Source: Crossiella equi
GTDB lineage: Bacteria > Actinomycetota > Actinomycetes > Mycobacteriales > Pseudonocardiaceae
Direction: 5' to 3'
DNA length: 64,000 bases
Assembly: GCF_017876755.1 (NCBI RefSeq)
Contig: NZ_JAGIOO010000001.1
Location: 7,487,786 to 7,551,785, forward strand
Part shown: positions 33,738 to 42,561 of the stretch, in pieces
How positions within the stretch are numbered: position 1 is the first letter of the stretch
Layout of the letters: the number at the start of each line of letters is the position of its first letter
Notes under the pieces: generated by a model
The model's input: only the letters and a program-made list of their open reading frames with translations
The model's database searches: none
Told to the model about the DNA's origin: nothing
Made by a program: the position numbers and the translations under genes

Positions 33738-34454
33738 GTGAAGAAGCTCTTCGCCGCCGGTGCGGTCCTGCTCGCCGTGTCCGCCTGCACCTCCGCCCCC
33801 GTCCCTGCCGAACCGGCCCTGTCCGCGCACCTGGACACCCCGCTGGACGTCACGGTGCGCTGGTCCACCGCCGGTCCCGCGCCGGACGGCCGCGTGCTGG
33901 AGTACGCGCACGACCCCAACGGCGAGTGGACCGTGCTGAAGTTCCTCGCCCCGGAGGACAACACCTTCAAGCACGACTCCCTCATCCCGGAGACGCGGTT
34001 CTACTACCGGGTGCGCCCGTACTTCGGGCGGCCCTCCGCCGAGGTCACCGTGACCATGCCCGAGCCGAAACCGGGGGAGAAGCCGGACGAGGACCCGCAC
34101 GAGTGGGCCGTCCCGCAGACCCTGCCCGGTGGGCCCGCGGCCACGCGGTCCTTGCGCGCCGACGCCGCCGCGGCCGCGCCGACCGACTTCACGGGCGTGC
34201 CGATGACCTCGCAGGGCATCCGGTTCACGTGGACGGACAACGCGGGCGACGAGCAGCACCACGCCATCGAGGTGCGGTCCAGGACCGGGCAGCCGTGGCA
34301 CACCGCGGCGTTGCTGGACGCGAATGTGAACTCGTTCGGGGTGGAGACCTTGCCGGAGGAGCGTGCCGCGACCTACCGGGTGCGGGCCTTCTACTACGGC
34401 GAGGCGTCCACTGTGGTCACCGTGCTCACCGGGAAGGAACCCAAGGGCGGCTGA
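33738..34454 (+). CDS. Fibronectin type III-like lipoprotein
   Basis: Predicted lipoprotein of 238 aa: signal peptide with lipobox-like VSAC (Cys17). Two Fn3-like beta-sandwich repeats follow (about 30-112 and 145-230), each with a Y/F-R-V-R-A/P-F/Y-Y strand (FYYRVRPYFG and YRVRAFYYGE), joined by a Pro/Glu-rich linker. It is likely a surface adhesion or spacer protein. GAGG precedes the GTG at 33738. No enzyme domain is present. Confidence 0.65.
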   Translation: MKKLFAAGAVLLAVSACTSAPVPAEPALSAHLDTPLDVTVRWSTAGPAPDGRVLEYAHDPNGEWTVLKFLAPEDNTFKHDSLIPETRFYYRVRPYFGRPSAEVTVTMPEPKPGEKPDEDPHEWAVPQTLPGGPAATRSLRADAAAAAPTDFTGVPMTSQGIRFTWTDNAGDEQHHAIEVRSRTGQPWHTAALLDANVNSFGVETLPEERAATYRVRAFYYGEASTVVTVLTGKEPKGG

Positions 34455-34467
34455 CCCGACTGCTCGG

Positions 34468-35121
34468 TCAGCAGCGAGCCAGTGCCCGGCGGCAGGCCTG
34501 GTCGGCGGCCCTCGTCGTCTCCGGCAGCCGGTAGCGCGGGCTCAGCGCCAGCGTGTGCTCGCAGGCGCGCGCCAGCGACACCCGGTGCCCCACCGAGACG
34601 TAGACCGGCTTGACCCCCTGCTGCGTGCGCAGCACCCGGCCCACCACCTCGGCGCCGTCCACCAGGTCGGTCGTGGCGCCCCGGTGTGCGGCCGGGTCCT
34701 CGGCCGTGCCCACCAGCCGGGTCTTGCCCACCCCGAAGACCGGCAGCCCGGTGAGCACGCCCAGGTGGCACGCCAGCCCGAAGCGGCGCGGGTGGGCCAG
34801 TCCGTGGCCGTCCACCACCAGCAGGTCCGGGGGTGTGGCCAGGCGTTCCAGGGCGGTCAGCAGGGTGGGGAGCTCGCGGAAGGCGAACAGGCCCGGGACG
34901 TAGGGGAAGACCGGGGTGCCGGTCGCGGTGGACTCGGCGAGGACCTCGTGGGTGGTGTAGTCCAGCAGGACCACCGCGGCGGCCAGGGTGCGCTCGTCCT
35001 TGGCGTAGGCCACGTCCAGGCCCGCCACCGTGCGCGGGGCCGCCGGGCCCGGGCCGGTCAGGTCGGCCTGGGGGCGGAGGCGGTCCTGGATCGCCAGGGC
35101 CTCCGCCGGGGTCAGCTCCAC
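34468..35121 (-). CDS. nfi: Endonuclease V
   Basis: DNA (and RNA) repair nuclease of 217 aa that cuts one nucleotide past deaminated adenine (inosine). Catalytic acids match the family spacing: Asp36 (VAGLDVAY), Glu83 (FAFRELP), Asp104 (VVDGHGLAHPRR) and Lys133 (GVGKTRL). GTG 35121 overlaps the end of the preceding membrane-protein gene by 10 bases, so translation is coupled. The 3' end faces the Fn3 lipoprotein gene with a 13-base gap. Confidence 0.92.
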   Translation of the reverse strand: MELTPAEALAIQDRLRPQADLTGPGPAAPRTVAGLDVAYAKDERTLAAAVVLLDYTTHEVLAESTATGTPVFPYVPGLFAFRELPTLLTALERLATPPDLLVVDGHGLAHPRRFGLACHLGVLTGLPVFGVGKTRLVGTAEDPAAHRGATTDLVDGAEVVGRVLRTQQGVKPVYVSVGHRVSLARACEHTLALSPRYRLPETTRAADQACRRALARC

Positions 35122-35672
35122 ATCTGGGCCTTCAGCTCCCAGCCGTCGCCCTTGGGGCCGATCGCGGTGACCAGGCCGATGCGGTCGTTGTCGGTGCGCA
35201 CGCAGATCCGGCGGTCCCTGGCCACCCGGACCTCGTGCACGGACTCGGCGTCCAGCTTGTCCTCGCACTGCTGCCGGGTGGGCAAGCCCGGTTCGGTCCA
35301 CTCCACCACGCGCTTGGAGCTGACGCCGTAGCCGGAGAAGGTGTTCTTGCCCTCGGTCAGCTTGAAGTCGACGACGCCGATGCCGCTGAACGGTCCGCGC
35401 TTCGGCTTCTCCTCGTCCAGGTCCACGCCGTTGTAGCCGAAGTCCAGCACGAACGCGTACGGGGTGGGCGGTTGTGCCGGGCTGTTCGCGGCGGTGCTGC
35501 CCACGGGCGCGCTGGTCGGCGCCGCGGAGGCCTGGGCGCCGGGGTCGGTCTGCTGGCTCGCGGGCGGCTCGGCGTCTTTCAGCAAGCCGAACACGTCCGT
35601 GGCGGCGGAGATGATCGCGGCGACCACCCCGACGACGGACAGCAGGGCGACGAGGCGGCTGTTCGGAGACAT
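35112..35672 (-). CDS. Single-pass membrane protein, function unknown
   Basis: Protein of 186 aa: a short N-terminus, one transmembrane helix (LVALLSVVGVVAAIISAA, about 7-24), a Pro/Ala/Ser/Thr-rich linker (35-70) and an outer domain of about 110 aa with two Cys (QQCEDK and RRICVR). No family is recognised. ATG 35672 is preferred over upstream codons because the helix then sits near the N-terminus as expected. It is coupled to the endonuclease V gene, though a functional link is not obvious. Confidence 0.6.
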   Translation of the reverse strand: MSPNSRLVALLSVVGVVAAIISAATDVFGLLKDAEPPASQQTDPGAQASAAPTSAPVGSTAANSPAQPPTPYAFVLDFGYNGVDLDEEKPKRGPFSGIGVVDFKLTEGKNTFSGYGVSSKRVVEWTEPGLPTRQQCEDKLDAESVHEVRVARDRRICVRTDNDRIGLVTAIGPKGDGWELKAQMWS

Positions 35673-35724
35673 CGCGGGCGATTTTCGCACGGTGCGGTGC
35701 TCCGGGGAGGTGGAATCGACACGC

Positions 35725-35762
35725 TGCAAGAGTCTGCAAGAAATGTTCGCATCTTGCGCAAG
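35725..35762. promoter_or_regulatory. LacI-type operator region of the sugar regulator
   Basis: CTTGCGCAAG (35753-35762) is a perfect palindrome with a central CpG, 19 bases before the regulator start. Two direct TGCAAG copies (35725-35730 and 35735-35740) lie upstream. The core TTGCGCAA recurs in front of the GH87 gene (42438-42445). Confidence 0.55.
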
Positions 35763-35781
35763 TTTGCGTCATCATTGCCGC

Positions 35782-36792
35782 ATGACTCGACGACTCGCCG
35801 AGGTGGCGCGCAAGGTCGGGGTGAGTGAGGCGACGGTCAGCCGGGTGCTCAACGGCAAACCCGGTGTCTCGGAGTCCACCCGCAACGCCGTGCTCACCGC
35901 CCTCGACGTGCTCGGCTACGAGCGCCCGACCCAGCTGCGCGGGGAACGCGCCCGGCTGGTCGGGCTCGTGCTGCCCGAGCTGCAGAACCCGATCTTCCCC
36001 GCGTTCGCCGAGATCATGGGCAACGCGCTGGCGCAACAGGGCTTCACCCCCGTGCTGTGCACCCGCACCGCCGGGGGTGTCAGCGAGGCCGACTACGTCG
36101 AGCTGCTGCTGGCCCAGCACGTCTCCGGGGTGCTCTTCGCCGGGGGCTCCTACGCCCAGGCCGACGCCTCGCACGAGCACTACCGGCGCCTGGTCGAGCG
36201 GCAGCTGCCGACCGTGCTGGTCAACGCCGGTATCGACGAGCTCGGCTTTCCCCGCGTCTCCTGCGACGACGCGGTGGCCGCCGAGCAGGCCCTGACCCAC
36301 CTGCTCTCCCTCGGGCACACCAAGGTCGGCATGGTGCTCGGCCCGCCCGACCACCTGCCGTCCCGGCGCAAGCTCGCCGCCTTCACCGCCTCGGCGACGA
36401 AGGCCGGGCTGGAGGTGCCCGCCGAGTGGGTCGGGCACGCCATGTTCTCCCTGGAGGGCGGGCAGGCCGCGGCCGCGCGGCTGATCGAGCGCGGCGTCAC
36501 CGGCATCGTCTGCGCCTCCGATCCCCTGGCCCTGGGCACCGTCCGCGCGGTGCGCCGCAAGGGCATGGCCGTGCCCGCCGACGTCTCGGTCATCGGCTAC
36601 GACGACTCCGCGTTCATGAACTGCACCGACCCGCCCCTGACCACCATCCGCCAGCCCATCGAGGCCATGGGCCGGGCCGCGGTGGACCTGCTCGCCGCCC
36701 AGATCAACGGCGCCGAGGTCGCCTCCGAGGAGCTGCTGTTCGAGCCGGAGCTCGTGGTGCGGGGGTCCACCGCACCCGCTCCAGAGAAGTGA
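35782..36792 (+). CDS. LacI-family sugar repressor
   Basis: Repressor of 336 aa. The HTH and hinge are RLAEVARKVGVSEATVSRVL and NGKPGVSESTR, followed by a periplasmic-binding-like sensor domain (LVGLVLPELQNPIFPAF to the end). It directly precedes a carbohydrate ABC importer and alpha-glucosidase on the same strand, so it most likely represses them until an alpha-glucoside binds. A palindromic site just upstream suggests autoregulation. Confidence 0.88.
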   Translation: MTRRLAEVARKVGVSEATVSRVLNGKPGVSESTRNAVLTALDVLGYERPTQLRGERARLVGLVLPELQNPIFPAFAEIMGNALAQQGFTPVLCTRTAGGVSEADYVELLLAQHVSGVLFAGGSYAQADASHEHYRRLVERQLPTVLVNAGIDELGFPRVSCDDAVAAEQALTHLLSLGHTKVGMVLGPPDHLPSRRKLAAFTASATKAGLEVPAEWVGHAMFSLEGGQAAAARLIERGVTGIVCASDPLALGTVRAVRRKGMAVPADVSVIGYDDSAFMNCTDPPLTTIRQPIEAMGRAAVDLLAAQINGAEVASEELLFEPELVVRGSTAPAPEK

Positions 36793-36854
36793 GCCGCACT
36801 CACCCAGGTTCATAACGAGATTTCGTCAACTTCTTGCTGAATCTCATCGGGATA

Positions 36855-36884
36855 TTGCGCTCCGGTGGGCCGGGCTCCTATCGT
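36855..36884 (+). promoter_or_regulatory. Promoter of the sugar importer operon
   Basis: TTGCGC (36855-36860) and TATCGT (36879-36884) are 18 bases apart. The -35 and next bases read TTGCGCTC, half of the TTGCGCAA operator core, so repressor binding here could block RNA polymerase. Confidence 0.5.
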
Positions 36885-36939
36885 GAGCCGCGCCACAGGT
36901 CCCGCCGGAGTGACCCCCCATCGAGAAGAGGCACGAGTG

Positions 36940-38301
36940 ATGACCAGACCTCGTACCCGCAGCACCCTCGGGCTCCTGCTCGTCGCCGGACTCGGCCTCG
37001 CCCTGGCCGGGTGCGGTGGCGACGCGGCGCCCCGGGCAGGCGGCAAGGTCAAGATCTCCATCAACGGCCAGCCGCCCGGCACCCAGGCCTTCGAGCGGAA
37101 GATCTTCGACGAGGACGTCGCCGCGTTCGAGGCGGCCAACCCGGGCATCGACATCGAGCCGCACGAAGGCTTCATGGACCCGAAGACCTTCTCCGCCAAG
37201 CTGTCCGGCGGCCAGCTCGAGGACGTCTTCTACGTCTACTTCACCGACCCGGCGCAGATCATCGCGCGCCGCCAGGCCGCGGACATCACCGACCACCTCA
37301 AGGACGTGCCGCTGGCCGGTGAGCTGAACCCGCAGCTCACCGCGGTGTTCAAGAACGCCCAGGGCCGCCAGTTCGGCCTGCCCACCGCCAACTACTCGAT
37401 GGGCCTGCTCTACAACCGCACGCTGTTCACCAAGGCGGGCCTGGACCCGGACAAGCCTCCGGCCACCTGGTCCGAGGTGCGCGAGGCGGCCAAGAAGATC
37501 AGCGCGCTGGGCGGCGGCACCGTCGGCTTCGGCGAGCTGAGCAAGAACAACCAGGGCGGCTGGCACCTGACCAGCTGGCTGAACTCCATGGGCGCCAACG
37601 TCGCGCGCAAGGACGGCGAGACCTGGAAGGCCGACTTCAACAACGACAAGGGCAAGGCCGCCTTGCAGGCGCTGCGCGACATGCGCTGGACCGACGACTC
37701 CATGGGCAGCAAGCAGCTGCTGGAGATCCCGGACCTGCAGCAGCTGATGGGCGCGGGCCAGCTCGGCATGTACATCGCCGCCCCGGACAACGTGCCCACG
37801 CTGGTCAACCAGTTCAAGGGCAAGTACGAGGACTACGGCCTGGCCCCGATGCCGGGCGGGCAGGGCACGCTGATCGGCGGCGAGGGCTACATGTTCAACC
37901 CCAAGGCCTCCCCGGAGAAGATCAAGGCGGGTCTGACCTGGCTGCGCTGGAAGTACCTCGACCCGACGCGCACCGAGGCCAACCTCAAGCGCTACGCCGA
38001 GCAGAAGCAGCCCATCGGCCTGCCGGTGCCCCCGGCCGCGGACGTCTGGGTCGGCCCGGTCCGCGAGCAGCAGGAGAAGTTCAAGGCCGCCAACGCGACG
38101 ATTCCAGTGGGCAACTACCAGCCCTACATCAACGCCGCCCCCAGTCTCAAGGGCAACCTGGAGCCGCCGAACGCCCAGCAGGTCTACGCCGCGCTGGACA
38201 CGGTGATGCAGGGCGTGCTGACCAACAAGGACGCCAACCTCGACCAGCTGCTGGCCGACGCGGAGTCGAAGGTCAACGGTGTTCTTGCACAGGTCCGGTG
38301 A
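36940..38301 (+). CDS. ABC transporter sugar-binding lipoprotein
   Basis: Extracytoplasmic solute-binding lipoprotein of 453 aa (family 1, MalE/AglE-like). Lipobox LALAGC with Cys25 as the lipid site. The mature protein has the cluster-B features GQPPGTQAFERKIF, DPAQIIARRQAADIT and YSMGLLYNRTLF. AGAGG lies just upstream of ATG 36940. It would capture an oligosaccharide, probably an alpha-glucoside given its neighbours, and deliver it to the two permeases that follow. Confidence 0.88.
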   Translation: MTRPRTRSTLGLLLVAGLGLALAGCGGDAAPRAGGKVKISINGQPPGTQAFERKIFDEDVAAFEAANPGIDIEPHEGFMDPKTFSAKLSGGQLEDVFYVYFTDPAQIIARRQAADITDHLKDVPLAGELNPQLTAVFKNAQGRQFGLPTANYSMGLLYNRTLFTKAGLDPDKPPATWSEVREAAKKISALGGGTVGFGELSKNNQGGWHLTSWLNSMGANVARKDGETWKADFNNDKGKAALQALRDMRWTDDSMGSKQLLEIPDLQQLMGAGQLGMYIAAPDNVPTLVNQFKGKYEDYGLAPMPGGQGTLIGGEGYMFNPKASPEKIKAGLTWLRWKYLDPTRTEANLKRYAEQKQPIGLPVPPAADVWVGPVREQQEKFKAANATIPVGNYQPYINAAPSLKGNLEPPNAQQVYAALDTVMQGVLTNKDANLDQLLADAESKVNGVLAQVR

Positions 38302-38302
38302 C

Positions 38303-39202
38303 GTGGCGCGCGCGGCGGCCCCGGCCCCGAGCCGGTTCCGCCGCGCGCTCTCCGAGCACCTCACCGCGTACGGGCTGCTCGCCGGGGCGCTCGTGGTCTT
38401 CGCGCTGTTCTCCTGGTGGCCCATCGTGCGGGGCGTGCTGCTGAGCTTCCAGCAGGTCGACTTCGTCAACGCCCCCACCTGGGTCGGTCTCGAGAACTTC
38501 GAGCGCCTGTTCGCCGACCCGCTCTTCGGCGTGGCCTGGCGCAACACCCTGCTGTTCACCGGGCTCGCGCTCGTGCTCGGCTTCGCGGTGCCGTTCCTGA
38601 CCGCTGTGGTGCTCAACGAGCTGCGGCACGCGCGCTCGTTCTTCCGCGTCGCGGTGTACCTGCCGGTGATGCTGCCGCCAGTGGTGACCGCGCTGCTGTG
38701 GAAGTGGTTCTACAACCCCGGTCCCGGCCTGTTCAACGAGGCGCTGCGCGCGGCCGGGCTGCCCGAGCTGGCCTGGCTGGACTCCTCGGCGACCTCGATG
38801 CTGTCGCTGGTGCTGGTGTCCACCTGGGCCAACATGGGCGCCACCACGCTGATCTACCTGGCCGCGCTGCAGACCATCCCGGGCGAGCTGTACGAGGCCG
38901 CCGAGCTGGACGGGGCCACGCTGTGGCAGCGGCTGCGGCACGTGACCATCCCGCAGACCCGGTTCGTGCTGCTCGTGCTGCTGCTGTTGCAGGTGGTGGC
39001 CACCATGCAGGTCTTCACCGAACCATACGTGATGACCGGCGGCGGCCCCGAGGACAGCACCGTCACCGTGCTGCTGCTGCTCTACCGCTACGCCTTCGTC
39101 TACAACGACTTCGGCACGGCCAGCGCGCTGAGCCTGCTGCTGTTCGTGGTGCTCGGCATCTTCTCCGGCGCGTACGCGCGGCTGACCAGGACCAGGAGCT
39201 GA
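38303..39202 (+). CDS. Sugar ABC transporter permease (MalF-like)
   Basis: Inner-membrane permease of about 299 aa with six helices. The EAA loop, which contacts the ATPase, reads YEAAELDGATLWQRLRHVTIP. GTG 38303 starts one base after the binding-protein stop; an alternative GTG at 38279 overlaps it. Together with the next gene it forms the channel. No dedicated ATPase gene lies here, so a shared MsiK-type ATPase encoded elsewhere is expected, as in other actinomycetes. Confidence 0.88.
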   Translation: MARAAAPAPSRFRRALSEHLTAYGLLAGALVVFALFSWWPIVRGVLLSFQQVDFVNAPTWVGLENFERLFADPLFGVAWRNTLLFTGLALVLGFAVPFLTAVVLNELRHARSFFRVAVYLPVMLPPVVTALLWKWFYNPGPGLFNEALRAAGLPELAWLDSSATSMLSLVLVSTWANMGATTLIYLAALQTIPGELYEAAELDGATLWQRLRHVTIPQTRFVLLVLLLLQVVATMQVFTEPYVMTGGGPEDSTVTVLLLLYRYAFVYNDFGTASALSLLLFVVLGIFSGAYARLTRTRS

Positions 39203-39203
39203 C

Positions 39204-40079
39204 ATGTCCACGCGCACCCTGGTCTCCCCGGCCGCACTGCGGTCCAGGCGGGGCAAGGCCGTCTACTGGCTGGTGTTCACCCTGGTGTTCCTGGCCTTCG
39301 TGCTCGCGTTCGTCTTCCCGCTGTACTGGGCGGTGACCGGCGCGATGAAGTCCCCGGTGGAGCTGGCCCGCACGCCGCCCTCGCTGGTGCCGGAGACCTG
39401 GTACCCGGAGACGTTCGTGCAGGCCTGGGAGCAGCTGGACCTCGGCCGGTACTTCCTCAACACGGTCGTGGTGGCCGGGGGCGCGCTCGCGGTGCAGCTG
39501 CTGGTGTGCGTGCCCGCCGCGTTCGCGCTGTCCAAGCTGCGGCCCGTGCTGGGCAACGTGGTGCTCGGGCTGATGCTCGTCACGCTGATGCTGCCCGCCT
39601 CCGCGCTGCTCGTGCCCACGTACATGACCGTGGTGGACGTGCCGCTGATCGGGGTGAACCTGCTGAACAACCCCGCCGCGATCTGGCTGCCCGCCGCCGC
39701 GAACGCCTTCAACGTCTACCTGCTCAAGCGGTTCTTCGACGAGATCCCCAACGAGCTGCTGGAGGCCGCGCGCATGGACGGGGCCGGGCCGGTGCGCGTG
39801 CTGTGGAGCATCGTGCTGCCGATCTCCCGGCCCATCCTGGCCGTGGTGTCCATCCTGGCGCTCGTGGCGGCCTGGAAGGACTTCATCTGGCCGCTGCTGG
39901 TCTTCTCCGACACCGGCGCGCAGACGCTGAGCGTCATGCTCGAACGCGTCCGGGAGAACACACCTCTCAACGTGCTCAACGCGGGACTGGTGCTCGCCAG
40001 CCTCCCGATGGTCGTGCTGTTCCTGATCTTCCAACGCCAGATCCTGGCCGGTCTCACCGCCGGCAGCCTCAAGGGCTAA
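39204..40079 (+). CDS. Sugar ABC transporter permease (MalG-like)
   Basis: Second permease, 291 aa, six helices. EAA loop: LLEAARMDGAGPVRVLWSIVLP. ATG 39204 begins one base after the previous stop. It pairs with the upstream MalF-like subunit. Both EAA loops are intact, so docking of a shared ATPase is possible. Confidence 0.9.
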   Translation: MSTRTLVSPAALRSRRGKAVYWLVFTLVFLAFVLAFVFPLYWAVTGAMKSPVELARTPPSLVPETWYPETFVQAWEQLDLGRYFLNTVVVAGGALAVQLLVCVPAAFALSKLRPVLGNVVLGLMLVTLMLPASALLVPTYMTVVDVPLIGVNLLNNPAAIWLPAAANAFNVYLLKRFFDEIPNELLEAARMDGAGPVRVLWSIVLPISRPILAVVSILALVAAWKDFIWPLLVFSDTGAQTLSVMLERVRENTPLNVLNAGLVLASLPMVVLFLIFQRQILAGLTAGSLKG

Positions 40080-40102
40080 GCCCGTACCTGGAAGGCGGCA
40101 AC

Positions 40103-41755
40103 GTGATCTCCTCCGAGCGCACCTCTGTCTCTCCGTCCACTGTGGATGATCCGGCGCGGACGTCCTGGTGGCGCGGTGCGGCGATCTACCAGGTCTACCT
40201 GCGCAGCTTCGCCGACAGCGACGGGGACGGCATCGGCGACCTGCGCGGCGCGCTGGCGCGGCTGCCCTACCTGGCCGAGCTGGGCGTCGACGCGATCTGG
40301 TTCTGCCCCTGGTACCCCTCGCCGATGGCCGACGGCGGCTACGACGTCTCCGACTACCGCGGCATCGAGCCGGTGTTCGGCACGCTCGCCGACGCGGAGG
40401 AGTTCATCACGCAGGCGCACCGGCTGGGCATCCGCATCATCATCGACATCGTGCCCAACCACTGCTCCTCGCTCCACCCGTGGTTCCAGGAGGCACTCGC
40501 GGCGCCGCCCGGTTCACCCGCCCGGGCGAAGTTCTGGTTCGCCGAGGGCCGGGGCGCGGACGGTGCCGAACCGCCGAATGACTGGCAGTCCAGGTTCGGC
40601 GGGCCCGCGTGGACCCGCGTCCCGGACGGCCAGTGGTACCTGCACCTGTACGCACCCGAGCAGCCCGACTTGAACTGGACCAACCCGGAGGTGCACGCTG
40701 AGTTCGAGGACGTGCTGCGGTTCTGGTTCGACCGCGGGGTGGACGGCTTCCGCATCGACGTCGCCGACGGGCTGGTGAAGGCGGACGGGCTGCCGGACAC
40801 CCACGGGGCCACCGAACGGCTGCCGTACTCCGATGTGGACGGTGTGCACGAGATCTACCGCGTGTGGCGGCGGATCGCGCAGGAGTACGGCGAGGACCGC
40901 ATCTTCGTGGGCGAGATGTGGCTGCCGGACCCGGTGCGCTTCGCGCGGTACCTGCGGCCGGACGAGCTCCACTCGGCCTTCAACTTCGACTTCCTGTCCT
41001 GCCCGTGGGAAGCCGGGGCGCTGAAGTCCGTCATCCAGTCCACAGTGGACAACCACGCGCCGGTGGGGGCGCCGCCCACCTGGGTGCTGTCCAACCACGA
41101 CGTCACCCGCCACGTCACCCGGTACGGCCGCGCGGGCGACACCGGCTTCACCTTCGCCGACCGCCGCCACGGCACGCCGGTCGACCGTGCCCTGGGCACG
41201 CGCCGGGCCAGGGCGGCGGCGTTGCTGACACTGTCCCTGCCGGGCGGGGTGTACGTGTACCAGGGCGAGGAACTGGGCCTGTGGGAGATCGAGGACATCC
41301 CGGACGAGCTGCGCCAGGACCCGGTCTTCCCGCGCACCCGGGGCGCCGACCCGGGCCGCGACGGCTGCCGCGTCCCGCTGCCCTGGTCCGGCACCGCGGC
41401 CCCGTTCGGCTTCGGCCCGACCGGCTCGACCCCGTGGCTGCCCCAGCCCGCGGAGTGGACCGCCTACACAGCCGACTCGCAGAAGGACGACCCGTCCTCG
41501 ATGCACACCCTCTACCGCGAGGCCCTCCACCTGCGCCGAGGCCTGCCCGCCCTGGGCGACGGCCCGATGCGCTGGCTGGACCTGGGGGCCGAGGTCGTGG
41601 CGTACCACCGGCCGCCGGGCTTCACGTTCGTGCTGAACCTGTCGGGGGCCCCGGTGCCGTTGCCCGCGCACGAGCGGGTGTTGCTGGCCAGTGGCGAGGT
41701 GGTGGACGGCGAGCTGCCGCCGGACACCGCGGTGTGGCTCGCGACGGAGAGCTGA
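40103..41755 (+). CDS. GH13 alpha-glucosidase
   Basis: Cytosolic alpha-glucosidase/oligo-glucosidase of 550 aa in GH13. Catalytic triad: Asp219 (GFRIDVADG), Glu271 (FVGEMWLP) and Asp333 (LSNHDVTRH). WWRGAAIYQVYLRSFADSDGDGIGDLRG-type start and WFCPWYPSPMADGGYDVSDY are typical of the actinobacterial AglA/oligo-1,6-glucosidase group. No signal peptide. GGAAGG (40091-40096) selects GTG 40103, 24 bases after the permease stop, so it is in the same operon. It would hydrolyse imported alpha-linked oligosaccharides to glucose. Confidence 0.9.
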   Translation: MISSERTSVSPSTVDDPARTSWWRGAAIYQVYLRSFADSDGDGIGDLRGALARLPYLAELGVDAIWFCPWYPSPMADGGYDVSDYRGIEPVFGTLADAEEFITQAHRLGIRIIIDIVPNHCSSLHPWFQEALAAPPGSPARAKFWFAEGRGADGAEPPNDWQSRFGGPAWTRVPDGQWYLHLYAPEQPDLNWTNPEVHAEFEDVLRFWFDRGVDGFRIDVADGLVKADGLPDTHGATERLPYSDVDGVHEIYRVWRRIAQEYGEDRIFVGEMWLPDPVRFARYLRPDELHSAFNFDFLSCPWEAGALKSVIQSTVDNHAPVGAPPTWVLSNHDVTRHVTRYGRAGDTGFTFADRRHGTPVDRALGTRRARAAALLTLSLPGGVYVYQGEELGLWEIEDIPDELRQDPVFPRTRGADPGRDGCRVPLPWSGTAAPFGFGPTGSTPWLPQPAEWTAYTADSQKDDPSSMHTLYREALHLRRGLPALGDGPMRWLDLGAEVVAYHRPPGFTFVLNLSGAPVPLPAHERVLLASGEVVDGELPPDTAVWLATES

Positions 41756-41760
41756 CCCAT

Positions 41761-41801
41761 CCCGCCCGGGACGCGTGCGCCGGGCTCGCGTCCCGGGCGG
41801 G
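41761..41801. terminator. Bidirectional terminator
   Basis: CCCGCCCGGGACGCG (41761-41775) pairs perfectly with CGCGTCCCGGGCGGG (41787-41801), a 15-bp stem with an 11-base loop between the convergent alpha-glucosidase and Cys-rich-protein genes. Confidence 0.7.
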
Positions 41802-41806
41802 GGTTG

Positions 41807-42307
41807 TCAGCCTGCGATGGCGATGACCATCAGGTCCGGGTTCATGGTGCGTTCGACTTCCAGGTGGACCGCGCACCAGCGGCGGTTCTCGCCCGTGGTG
41901 GGGTGGGTCACCAGGGCTGTGGCCGGGGTTGGGCAGTGGCGGCGCCAGCCTTCGCCTCGCCAGGGGCAGGTGTCGCGGCGGCCGGTGCAGCGGTGGCCCT
42001 GGCCTCGGAAGGCTCGGCGGACCAGGGGGTCGTGGACCGGGCAGATCGCCGACTGGGACTCGCAGATGCGGGGGTCGTGGGCCAGTGCCGCGTCGCGGTC
42101 CCGGTCCGCTTGGTAGCGGAGTGCTGTGCGGACTTGGCGTTCGTCCGGAAGCAAGAGGTGCACGTCTGTTCTTGCCACTCCGTGGGCGACCAGCAGTTCG
42201 CTGATGCGCCACAGCACGTCCCTGGCCGGGTCGTGGCGGCCGCTGCCCGCCGTCACCGGGAACGGGGTCCAGACCGGCACCGGGTGGTAGTGCTCGACGT
42301 GGTCCAT
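41807..42307 (-). CDS. Cys/His-rich protein of unknown function
   Basis: Protein of 166 aa from ATG 42307; longer frames cross operator-like repeats. I recognise no family. The N-terminal half is helical with VLWRISELLVAHGVARTDVHLL; the C-terminal half has six Cys and several His (RICES, AICPVH, RCTG, TCPW, HCPT, WCAVH), a pattern suggesting one or two zinc sites. It is divergent from the secreted GH87 gene, with four half-sites of a likely sugar-repressor operator between, so the two may be co-regulated. Confidence 0.5.
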   Translation of the reverse strand: MDHVEHYHPVPVWTPFPVTAGSGRHDPARDVLWRISELLVAHGVARTDVHLLLPDERQVRTALRYQADRDRDAALAHDPRICESQSAICPVHDPLVRRAFRGQGHRCTGRRDTCPWRGEGWRRHCPTPATALVTHPTTGENRRWCAVHLEVERTMNPDLMVIAIAG

Positions 42308-42354
42308 GCCAGGGGTTACGGGCGCCGGGGCGGGGTGGTTCAGGTCGGTTGTGT

Positions 42355-42445
42355 GCAAGCCGCTTGCGTTCGGGGCGGCAAGGGGCTTGCGGTCAGGTAC
42401 CGGTGGATAGGGCTCGGCAACCTCAACTGTGCAAGTTTTGCGCAA
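42355..42445. promoter_or_regulatory. Operator cluster upstream of the GH87 gene
   Basis: GCAAG-CCG-CTTGC (42355-42367) and GCAAG-GGG-CTTGC (42378-42390) are two palindromes 23 bases apart, and TTGCGCAA (42438-42445) is identical to the core at 35754-35761 before the LacI gene. CTTGCG half-sites recur at 42363 and 42386. This ties the secreted glucanase to the sugar-import regulator. Confidence 0.5.
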
Positions 42446-42561
42446 TTCCGTTGAAGTATTGCGGTCATCTGGTCGAAACATCTACCTTGCTCGGCACGCA
42501 CCGGTCCACCGGGATCGCCGCCGCCAACGGCCTGACCGAGATCAACATCGAGGTGCGCCCT

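Noticed and set aside
42308-42481. Longer start for the Cys/His-rich protein at 42481
   Set aside because: The added 58 residues would be encoded by the operator repeats and include no conserved pattern.
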